Of a stretch of 9,462 nucleotides of DNA, positions 1 through 8,313 are shown piece by piece; position 1 is the first letter of the stretch; each line of letters starts with the position of its first letter. The translations under genes and the position numbers were made by a program. Below the pieces are notes generated by a model. That model was not told the DNA's origin, did not search any database, and was given only the letters and a program-made list of their open reading frames with translations. Source of the stretch: CAYNWK01 sp964400875 (GTDB lineage Bacteria > Chloroflexota > Anaerolineae > Anaerolineales > UBA4823); the NCBI GenBank assembly GCA_964400875.1, contig CAYNWK010000168.1, positions 1-9,462 of the forward strand, in the 5' to 3' direction.

Positions 1-2171
1 GGATCGAAGTCGAGGGCCGGGTCTTCTGTCAGCCACTGGCGAGCCAGACCGTTGGTGGTCATGATATAGATGTCGTGGTTTTCCCCCTCGGGCCAGCTTT
101 CAAAAGCCAGCCAGAAACCGTCTGGCGAATAGACCGCTTCACGCATCGGCCCGCCACCTGGCACCGGGCTTTCGAAAAACGCGCCTTCCTCGTAACGAGC
201 GGTCATCAAGCGCGGCACCCCTCCCAGAACTTCCGACTGTGTATACAGGATTACCCTCCCGTCCGGTGACCACACCGGGTTGGAGTTTTTCAGGCTGCCG
301 CTGCGGGAGAACAAGGTCGCATCGCTGCCGTCAGCGCTCATGATCCAGATCTGGAAGGGTCCGCGCCGGGTGCTGACGAAAGCCAGGTGATCTCCGTTGG
401 GCGAAAATTCCGGCTGCGCATCGCGCACGGTGTTATTCGATACCGGAATTACCTCGTTCTCCTCAAGATCGTACATATAGACCTGCGCCCGGTTGTAATC
501 CCGGAGGGAGGTGAAAACGATGTACCTGCCATCGGGTGACCAATCCGGGTCGAAATCTCCACCGGGCATCGCCGGCAGTGGGACGAGATCTTCGCTGCCA
601 CCTACGGTGATGATGAAAAGGCTAGCGCTGAGATAAGTCTCTTGATTCCCAGCACAAGGGGAGATAAACACCAGGCGCTGCCCATCGGGCGACCAGTCCG
701 GCTGGCAGGCACCTTCTGGCATATCCGTAATCTGGTGTTTGCCGGTGCCATCGGCGTTCATCAACCAGATCTGGGCGATCCCGGTCCGGGTGGAGGCGAA
801 TGCGATTTGCCCGGCTCCACCGCCAACCGGAGTCACTGTGGGTGTAGGTGTAATTGTCGGGATAGGGGTTAATGTCGGTTTCAACGTGGGCGTGGCTTCA
901 CTCACCACCGCGGCGACCTCCGACTCGGTTGGGCGCTGGGTGGGCGGCGCATCGACCGGCTTGGTAGCGAGTGCGGTTGGTTCCAAAGTCGGCGTTGAGG
1001 TCCTTTCCTGCGAAATGGGACCACTTACCGGAACAATCGATGACAGTGAGGCTACGGCTCGCTCGAAGGTTTTCGGTTGGAAGTAAAACAAACCCAGCCC
1101 GCCACCGATCAACAAACCCAGCAAAACGACAACCAGCAAACAACCCCAGCGACGCCGCGGCTTTGCTTCTGGTTCGTAAAGCACTTCCGGCAAAGGCGTG
1201 CTGGTGGGAAATGGGTTCGATCCGAAGATGGAATTTGAAGGAGGCTCCCGCATTCCGCTGGCGGAATTAGCCGATGTTTCGCCGTTGGCTCCGCCTCCGC
1301 TGAGAGGCGCGGCAGTCGGTGGAGGCGTGAGTGTCAGTTCCTTCGAATCTTTCCGACCGGTGATCACCCTGGAGTTCATCAAGGCGCGTTTAAACTCTGC
1401 AGCGCTCTGGTAGCGGTCATCGGGGTTCAAAGAGAGACCCTTTTCGATCACCCCGGCCAACCGCCTGGAGACCTTGGGGTTATGTTTGCGCGTAGCGGTC
1501 AGGTTGGTTTGCTCCATGGCGCGGGCCAGGGCATCCTCCGGCAGCACCCCAGTCAGGCCAACGTACAAGGTCGCTGCCAGGGAATATACATCGGTACGGT
1601 GGTCCGTCCGAGCGGTTCCGTATTGTTCGGGTGGTGAATAACCCGGGGTCATTGCCCGAGCGCCGGTGGTGGTCGCCTGGCTGCCCTGAACGATCTTGGC
1701 TAACCCAAAATCCACCAGGCAGATCTGCCCATCCGGCAAGATCTTGACATTTCCAGGTTTAATATCCCGGTGGACGACCTGGGGGTTGCGGGAATGCAGG
1801 TAGCTGAGTGCATCGCATAGCGCGACGCCGAGGATGACGATTTCTTCATCGGAGAGTAAACCATCCCGGTCCATGCGCTCGCGCAGGTCCTCACCCTCGA
1901 TGAAATCCATCACCAGATACTGGCCCTGCCCTTCGACGACAAAATGATCCGTCACCCGGGGCAAATTCGGATGGCGCAGGTTGGCCAGGATTACAGCTTC
2001 GCGGCGGAACTGGCGCGCGTATTCGTCCGTGGTGAAGAGGTTCTCCTTCACGGCGACATCCACACCCAAATTCTCGTCCACGGCGCGGTAAACTGCCCCC
2101 ATGCCGCCCTGGCCGAGAATTTCGACAATGCGGTACCGGTTATTCAGGATAGAACCGCGACCTAAAGCCAT
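1..2171 (-). CDS. Membrane-anchored Ser/Thr protein kinase with C-terminal WD40-like (PD40/TolB-type) beta-propeller, 3' end outside window
   Basis: The frame is open from an ATG at 2171 to the left edge (723 codons, no stop). It phosphorylates Ser/Thr residues of partner proteins. The Hanks-type kinase domain spans about residues 13-267: Gly-rich loop GQGGMGAVY (20-28), ATP lysine K42, catalytic HRDIKPGN (134-141, D136), Mg-binding DFG (D154), then SPPEQ. A Ser/Pro/Gly-rich linker and the basic stop PRRRW lead to a transmembrane helix at about 344-364. A Thr/Pro-rich stalk (about 365-450) follows, then an extracytoplasmic propeller from about 454. Five SPDG/SPNG blades about 46 residues apart are visible (PDWSPDG twice, PEFSPNG, PVWSPDG, AVYSPDG). 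The ATG gives a normal short lead into the domain (NRYRIVEILG), but no clear Shine-Dalgarno precedes it. The 144 bp separating it from the upstream gene show no terminator and only a weak promoter (ATGACG, 16 nt, TAGATA). The kinase call is firm; the propeller's ligand is unknown. Confidence 0.95.
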   Translation of the reverse strand, partial: MALGRGSILNNRYRIVEILGQGGMGAVYRAVDENLGVDVAVKENLFTTDEYARQFRREAVILANLRHPNLPRVTDHFVVEGQGQYLVMDFIEGEDLRERMDRDGLLSDEEIVILGVALCDALSYLHSRNPQVVHRDIKPGNVKILPDGQICLVDFGLAKIVQGSQATTTGARAMTPGYSPPEQYGTARTDHRTDVYSLAATLYVGLTGVLPEDALARAMEQTNLTATRKHNPKVSRRLAGVIEKGLSLNPDDRYQSAAEFKRALMNSRVITGRKDSKELTLTPPPTAAPLSGGGANGETSANSASGMREPPSNSIFGSNPFPTSTPLPEVLYEPEAKPRRRWGCLLVVVLLGLLIGGGLGLFYFQPKTFERAVASLSSIVPVSGPISQERTSTPTLEPTALATKPVDAPPTQRPTESEVAAVVSEATPTLKPTLTPIPTITPTPTVTPVGGGAGQIAFASTRTGIAQIWLMNADGTGKHQITDMPEGACQPDWSPDGQRLVFISPCAGNQETYLSASLFIITVGGSEDLVPLPAMPGGDFDPDWSPDGRYIVFTSLRDYNRAQVYMYDLEENEVIPVSNNTVRDAQPEFSPNGDHLAFVSTRRGPFQIWIMSADGSDATLFSRSGSLKNSNPVWSPDGRVILYTQSEVLGGVPRLMTARYEEGAFFESPVPGGGPMREAVYSPDGFWLAFESWPEGENHDIYIMTTNGLARQWLTEDPALDFD

Positions 2172-2315
2172 ATTATTTAAGGTCTAACACAGCCGACGGG
2201 AGGGTGCAAGTTGTCCCTAATCCGCATAACTGATGACTTATCTAATTATTGTAAAGCCTCCGTCATGTTACGAGAATAGACGGACGCCACCTAATAGAAT
2301 TGCAAGCTCCGGAAG

Positions 2316-4679
2316 TTAAATACGCGTCACCAACCCGCAGTATTCACATATCAGCTCGGTTTGACCGCGCAAGATCGGCGCGGTAAAAGCCGCGCCGCAA
2401 TTAGCGCACTGCTGCGGAGCACTGCGCACCCGCTCGAGCTCAGCGTCATCCACGGGAATAGCTCGAGCCTGAACGTACTCACCGGAACGAGCCCGGCCGA
2501 CCATCAATAACCAATCATCTACAACCGGCTGGGTGAGCCGGAAGCTGGCATTGGGCATCGGCGCGCCAGATTCGAAGTCGAACCTCAACGCAGGCGCATC
2601 GCTCGCATCGCCGCTCGCATTCATAACTTTACCGACCTCTTGCAGTGGGATATTTACCTTTAATTCATAGTCGCCCAGGCGGTCTTCCCACAGCAGGCGT
2701 TGATCGGTGAGGAACAGGATGCCGTTCTCAGCCTCCCTCCCGGGGGCTTCCCACAACGCCTCCGTAGCAGCCACGCCGCTTTCGGTAGCCAGCAAGCGAA
2801 AGGAGGCAGTGGCCAACGCTTCCAGCATCCAATCGATCCACGCCAGATGGGCAGCCAGCGATTCTACTTCATCGGCGTACTGATCGAACTGCGTAAATAC
2901 CGTGGTCTCAGCCGCATCGGCTTGCGCCTCGGCTGAGGCGATGGCCGATTTGAGCTGGACATAAAGAGGCCGGGCTGCGGCGAGATCGCCGGATTTGCCC
3001 AACAGCTGGGACAGCGAACGCTGGATCGCGCTCAGCTGCGCGCTCAACAGGCGGGCCTGGCCATCCAGAGTCGTTTCAGCATTGCGCTTGACTCGCTCCC
3101 ATTGAGCAATCAGCACTTGAAGATCGGCTTCCAGCTCAGGTTCGATGGCGTAACCGCGCGCCCGCACCCCGGCAAGGCTGCGTTCCAGATTGCGCACCTC
3201 GTTCTCCAACTGCTCCAATTCCCCGCGCACATCTTTGAGTATCAATTCGTCCTGCAGCTCATTGACCTCGTTTTGAACGGCGATAAGATCTGCCTGGGTG
3301 AGCGGTTTGGTCAAGTCGGTGAAGGACAGCTTCGAACCGCTGGCGCGATCTTCCTCGATCTTCCCGGACTTCGCCTCCCCAATCAAGACAGCCCATTCTT
3401 GCGAATCCTGCCCGTCGAGATGAAACGCGATCCTGCCTAGTGCGGGATCGGAAAAGGTCACCTCGAGAAAATCCTGGTGACCGAACAATCCCCGGCTGGA
3501 GGCCTGGACTTCCGGTAGGTTGTTCAACGGCTGGTCGATCAGAACCTCTTGTACCAGTTCCGAAGCTGTCGTAATGAAGAGCACTTTTTTTGTAGCGACT
3601 TTTTCTTTCCGCTCAAAAACCACCCGCCGGTTGGTCAGAAACAACACGCCCTCGGGATCGTCCTTGCCCTCCTTGTCCCAGCGGGCCGGAACCCCCATGA
3701 CCAGGTGCTCCTCTTTATCCAGTTCGAAACGAGCCTCGTCGAGCTGCTCGAGCGCCCAATGGATGCGAGTCAAACGGCTGTTGAGCTGGTGAGTTTGGGA
3801 TTCGATTTGGCTGTATCTCTGCTCGAGGTTTCGCTCGATGGTTTCTGCCTCTTGCAAGAGCTGGTTGACCTTCGTTTGCGTCGTCCGTAGATGCGCGGCG
3901 GCTGCCGGAGGGTTGCCCAAGTGTGAGTTCAAGGAATTAATCTGCGGGTTCACAGCAGCCAGCTTGGCATTCATCTCTCGGCTGCGCTGGACGACGGCGC
4001 TCTCAACCTGGGGTTTGACCGCTTCCCACTGGCTCATCGTCTGGTAGGCAATTTCTTCCAGATCCTTTTGATAGCGAAAGCCTTTTTCCCGAGCGCCCTC
4101 CAATAAGTCGATGGCGTTCCGCAAGGCAGAGTCGAGATTGGCGATGTCGGTCTGCACGCCGGTCAGCGCGCTGGTCTCCCCCAGATCCTCTAAATCGCGC
4201 TGCAGCGTGGAGACTTCCGCCGAGATATCCTGGTGCGCTGCTGCCAGGTTGACTGCTGCCAGGCTGACCACCGCTGCGCCAGCTGCCGCAGCTGCCAAGC
4301 TTCCCCCGGCAGAGGAGCGCCGCGAGGCTGCCGGCTGCGGGCGGACGCGCCTGGCGGTAGCCGCCTGAGGGGCTCGTACGGGAGTCCGGGGGGCTGACTT
4401 GGCCTGCGCAGGCGCAGGCACTGCCGGCATGATTCTTCTGGGGGGTTGGGTGGGGCGAACCGCGTGGCGCGGCCGGTTTTGAACCCGTTCGGCGACCTTC
4501 TGGGCGTTGACGCGCCGGGCAGCGCGCTGGCCCAACCGGTTTAAATTGGTCGAACGACGGATTACATTGGATATTGGGCGAGGCGCGGGAGGAACCGGTA
4601 TAGACTTATGCCTGGCATCTGGTTTTGTTGTTGCACTTTGCGCCCCCCTCCGAGGCACTTTCCGGAAATTTCCTGGCAT
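2316..4679 (-). CDS. Uncharacterised 787-aa protein: basic tail, tandem coiled-coil/PH-GRAM-like modules, C-terminal zinc ribbon
   Basis: I do not recognise this protein as a named family. Residues 1-121 are Pro/Arg/Ala-rich with 29 Arg/Lys against 2 acidic residues, so probably disordered and possibly binding nucleic acid or anionic lipid. An Ala-rich hydrophobic segment lies at about 127-148. Two related modules follow. Module 1 (about 150-440) is a helical coiled coil ending in IHWALEQLDEARFEL, then a beta-rich unit around GVLFLTNRRVVFERK and a closing helix WAVLIGEAKSG. Module 2 (about 460-735) repeats the order: IDWMLEALATASFRL, GILFLTDQRLLWEDR, WLLMVGRARSG. The beta units look like PH/GRAM-type domains (inference from pattern). 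The C-terminus is a treble-clef or ribbon-like zinc site: CANC (758-761) and CEYC (778-781). Start: ATG with GAGGAG 6 nt upstream. If the Ala-rich segment crossed the membrane, positive-inside logic would put the zinc ribbon outside, which is unusual, so a soluble or peripheral protein seems likelier. Next to a receptor kinase, a scaffold or substrate role is a guess. Confidence 0.88.
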   Translation of the reverse strand: MPGNFRKVPRRGAQSATTKPDARHKSIPVPPAPRPISNVIRRSTNLNRLGQRAARRVNAQKVAERVQNRPRHAVRPTQPPRRIMPAVPAPAQAKSAPRTPVRAPQAATARRVRPQPAASRRSSAGGSLAAAAAGAAVVSLAAVNLAAAHQDISAEVSTLQRDLEDLGETSALTGVQTDIANLDSALRNAIDLLEGAREKGFRYQKDLEEIAYQTMSQWEAVKPQVESAVVQRSREMNAKLAAVNPQINSLNSHLGNPPAAAAHLRTTQTKVNQLLQEAETIERNLEQRYSQIESQTHQLNSRLTRIHWALEQLDEARFELDKEEHLVMGVPARWDKEGKDDPEGVLFLTNRRVVFERKEKVATKKVLFITTASELVQEVLIDQPLNNLPEVQASSRGLFGHQDFLEVTFSDPALGRIAFHLDGQDSQEWAVLIGEAKSGKIEEDRASGSKLSFTDLTKPLTQADLIAVQNEVNELQDELILKDVRGELEQLENEVRNLERSLAGVRARGYAIEPELEADLQVLIAQWERVKRNAETTLDGQARLLSAQLSAIQRSLSQLLGKSGDLAAARPLYVQLKSAIASAEAQADAAETTVFTQFDQYADEVESLAAHLAWIDWMLEALATASFRLLATESGVAATEALWEAPGREAENGILFLTDQRLLWEDRLGDYELKVNIPLQEVGKVMNASGDASDAPALRFDFESGAPMPNASFRLTQPVVDDWLLMVGRARSGEYVQARAIPVDDAELERVRSAPQQCANCGAAFTAPILRGQTELICEYCGLVTRI

Positions 4680-4685
4680 CTATCG

Positions 4686-4691
4686 CTCCTC
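4686..4691 (-). promoter_or_regulatory. Shine-Dalgarno of the 787-aa gene
   Basis: On the minus strand GAGGAG sits 6 nt before the ATG at 4679. It fixes the start of the 787-aa protein and shows that its long basic N-terminal tail is translated rather than an annotation artefact. Confidence 0.75.
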
Positions 4692-4800
4692 ACTCTATTG
4701 TTTATTCCAAAGGGGAAAATATGCTACGCTATAGCGACCCGGAGCCGATCCAACTCCTCCGCATTCTTGTGTTCGCGCCCTGGACGGAGGTCACATCCGG

Positions 4801-4806
4801 ATTATA
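4801..4806 (-). promoter_or_regulatory. Probable -10 element for the 787-aa gene
   Basis: The minus strand reads a perfect TATAAT in the AT-rich zone downstream of the gyrB terminator. The -35 region at 17-18 nt (AATTTA or CAATTT) is a poor match to TTGACA, so this may be a weak or activator-dependent promoter. Its position, after a terminator and before a gene on the same strand, is what a promoter for the 787-aa gene and possibly the kinase would require. Confidence 0.4.
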
Positions 4807-4971
4807 ACAGTTAAAACACCGATTAAATTGTTACATAACACTAACAATTCCATCCGAGATGATGAGACAAATGTGACAATTCTTTACTGTCGATCGGAGA
4901 TGAGCCCTTCCACTGGCTAGCCTATACATACATAAACGGGAAAAACCCGTGCCGGTTACATCAAAACGTTC

Positions 4972-5016
4972 GAAAAATAAAAAAACCCCGCCATCCAGAC
5001 GTCTGGATGGCGGGGT
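4972..5016 (-). terminator. Intrinsic terminator of gyrB
   Basis: The arms CCCCGCCATCCAGAC (4986-5000) and GTCTGGATGGCGGGG (5001-5015) form a GC-rich perfect hairpin; A4985 and T5016 extend the pairing. On the minus strand it is followed directly by a T-rich tract (seven T, A, five T; 4973-4985). It begins 55 nt after the gyrB stop. The plus strand has no T-run after the hairpin, so it acts in the gyrB direction only. Confidence 0.93.
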
Positions 5017-5070
5017 GACTAGCTTTCGGGTAAGTAGTCACGCACTTGCTAGAAGAAAGAAAGGGGAAAG

Positions 5071-6990
<1,920 letters not shown>

Positions 6991-6995
6991 AAACG

Positions 6996-7000
6996 CCTCC
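6996..7000 (-). promoter_or_regulatory. Shine-Dalgarno deciding the gyrB GTG start
   Basis: The minus strand reads GGAGG, then 5 nt, then GTG at 6990. This GGAGG overlaps the alternative ATG at 7002, which itself lacks an upstream Shine-Dalgarno, as does the TTG at 7035. An out-of-frame 18-codon frame (ATG at 7039, MVESSSIHHAKQHGGVCE) runs through this site and stops a few bases past the GTG. Confidence 0.65.
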
Positions 7001-7069
7001 ATGCTGCTTTGCGTGATGGATGGATGACGATTCAACCATCGAAATAATGTTTACCCAAGAGTTACGCAG

Positions 7070-7081
7070 TTCACCGGTGAA
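7070..7081. repeat. Perfect 12-bp palindrome in the gyrB upstream region
   Basis: TTCACCGGTGAA is fully self-complementary and lies 80 nt before the gyrB GTG. A TTGACA (-35-like) occurs further upstream on the minus strand at 7104-7109, but no good -10 follows at 16-18 nt (TTCTCT at 17). The palindrome falls where an operator over the gyrB promoter could lie. It may be chance; nothing else identifies a regulator. Confidence 0.3.
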
Positions 7082-7168
7082 GAGAAGGTGTTTGGATGGG
7101 GTCTGTCAACCCGACCACCACCTTTACTCACCCAATGGCGAAAATCCTTTATAAATAATTTGGTCTCT

Positions 7169-8185
7169 TCACGATTTGCGCAGCAAATCCTGGACAACCG
7201 TAAAACTCGATTTTTCACTCAATTGCTGGACCCAGCGAAATGCATCCTGGTAATAAACGAAACTGGCAGCGAGCAGGCCGGTAGTCACGAAGGCATGCCC
7301 GGTGATGCCAACCAGAGTCAGCCAGGAGGTTTCTTCAGGGACTTCCCACAGCAGATCTAAACCCTGGCTGAGCAGGATTGCCAACAAAATAAACAACCCG
7401 GTCGTCGGCAAGGTCATGCGTGTCAGGCGCACGCTCGATTTCAACGAATTAATCACATTCGCCCCATTCACGAAGATGCCATGCGTAGAAAACAATAAGG
7501 GAAAGAGCAACCACAAGACAAAACCAACGTACATCAACAAAGCACATTGGGCCAATGCTAAACCACCCAGGCCAAACAAAGAAATTAACAAACTACCCGG
7601 AATGCTGGCGCCGAGTAAAAGCACGACCCAAAATACCGTCAGGAATACTACTTGCAAGGTTGCGTTGGGCCATCGTTCCAGCACACTGATCCACCGGACT
7701 TGGCCGTTGAGCGCCGCCTGAGAGACAATGCCGTAGAACAGCGTTCCTGCTGCCAATCCGATCAAGGTGATCATCCCCCAGGCTGCCATAGCTCCGAGCA
7801 GCGTGGAGACCTCCCACATCGCCGGGGAGCCGAAGGGCATCTCTACCGGCAAGCGCGCCGCCATCAGACTGGGTATGCCCACCGGATACGAACGCAAAAG
7901 CACCAGCAAGTTAAAACGCTCTCCAATGAGCGTCCAAATCTCCGTGCTGGCTCGTAACATCTCCTCTGTCTGTGGTTCCTGCAAGGCGGACAGCCTGTTC
8001 ATCTGGTCTACAATCGTGTGGATCAGCTGAGTTAACCGCAGGTGCGGGCCTAACCAGATGAAAAGATCCAGAGCAATGGGGAACAGAATTAAGGAGATGT
8101 GGTTGGTTATTGCATCAAAGCCCGTTCGAAAAGAGCCTATCAGACTGGGTGGAGAAGGTAATGCCTGTACGTCATTCGTTGTCAT
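7169..8185 (-). CDS. Unrecognised polytopic membrane protein, 338 aa
   Basis: I do not recognise a family. The protein has about six hydrophobic helices: roughly 29-47, 127-155, 175-198, 205-234, 259-280 and 288-312. A polar loop of about 80 residues after the first helix (LRLTQLIHTIVDQMNRL... to LPVEMPF) is probably an extracytoplasmic or amphipathic region. Helices three and four are separated only by a short Gly-rich turn (LFGLGGLAL). There is no signal peptide, no visible cofactor motif and no charged residue pattern of a known transporter. The C-terminal 25 residues are hydrophilic (WVQQLSEKSS to LLRKS). The start is ATG at 8185 with no evident Shine-Dalgarno. It ends 178 nt before the gyrB GTG on the same strand; with no clear terminator between, read-through into gyrB is possible. 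Function cannot be inferred from this context. Confidence 0.85.
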   Translation of the reverse strand: MTTNDVQALPSPPSLIGSFRTGFDAITNHISLILFPIALDLFIWLGPHLRLTQLIHTIVDQMNRLSALQEPQTEEMLRASTEIWTLIGERFNLLVLLRSYPVGIPSLMAARLPVEMPFGSPAMWEVSTLLGAMAAWGMITLIGLAAGTLFYGIVSQAALNGQVRWISVLERWPNATLQVVFLTVFWVVLLLGASIPGSLLISLFGLGGLALAQCALLMYVGFVLWLLFPLLFSTHGIFVNGANVINSLKSSVRLTRMTLPTTGLFILLAILLSQGLDLLWEVPEETSWLTLVGITGHAFVTTGLLAASFVYYQDAFRWVQQLSEKSSFTVVQDLLRKS

Positions 8186-8203
8186 CTGATTCGTTTAATT
8201 TTA

Positions 8204-8313
8204 CCATATCACCCCCTGTAAAAGCCATTTTTTGGCCCTGGCCCCAGCAATTCTAAATTTGACCTGGAATACGCCAGGAACAAGGATTGGGCTTCAAAAA
8301 ATGGCCGATATGG
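8204..8313. repeat. Nested inverted repeat between transposase and membrane-protein gene
   Basis: Outer arms CCATATC (8204-8210) and GATATGG (8307-8313) enclose longer arms GCCATTTTTTG (8224-8234) and CAAAAAATGGC (8295-8305), a perfect 11-bp match. A further small hairpin, CCTGG-AATACG-CCAGG, lies inside. The pairs are offset asymmetrically (13 nt on the left, 1 nt on the right). It could be a terminal repeat region of the adjacent insertion sequence, a small palindromic element, or a weak terminator for the transposase. The remaining 145 bp to the transposase stop (8314-8458) show nothing recognisable. Confidence 0.5.

Larger units (their letters stand above)
4680..5070. other. Gene-free stretch between gyrB and the 787-aa gene
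   Basis: No convincing coding frame is seen in these 391 bp; the short plus-strand frames lack ribosome sites and family features. From right to left it holds the tail after the gyrB stop, the gyrB terminator (4972-5016), an AT-rich zone with a small ACGGG-AAAAA-CCCGT hairpin (4936-4950), a TATAAT promoter element (4801-4806) and a leader of roughly 120 nt to the ATG at 4679. The leader contains a CCTCCG/CGGAGG inverted repeat (about 4755-4788) that could fold. No tRNA or riboswitch was recognised. Confidence 0.6.

Noticed and set aside
739..1086. A 115-codon plus-strand frame rich in Val/Gly opposite the kinase stalk
   Set aside because: It is the complement of the Thr/Pro-rich linker codons, and the minus-strand kinase frame is continuous through it.
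4936..4950. Small hairpin ACGGG-AAAAA-CCCGT as a second terminator
   Set aside because: Only 5 bp of stem and no T-run on either side; the strong terminator at 4972-5016 already serves gyrB.
7085..7124. Possible hairpin AAGGTG ... CACCTT with inner GGGT/ACCC as a terminator of the membrane-protein gene
   Set aside because: Long imperfect loop and no T-run downstream on the minus strand.
8198..8208. Promoter for the 338-aa gene (TAAAAT, or extended TGATATGGT)
   Set aside because: No -35 match at 16-18 nt for either and no Shine-Dalgarno to support a start point, so too weak to list as a feature.
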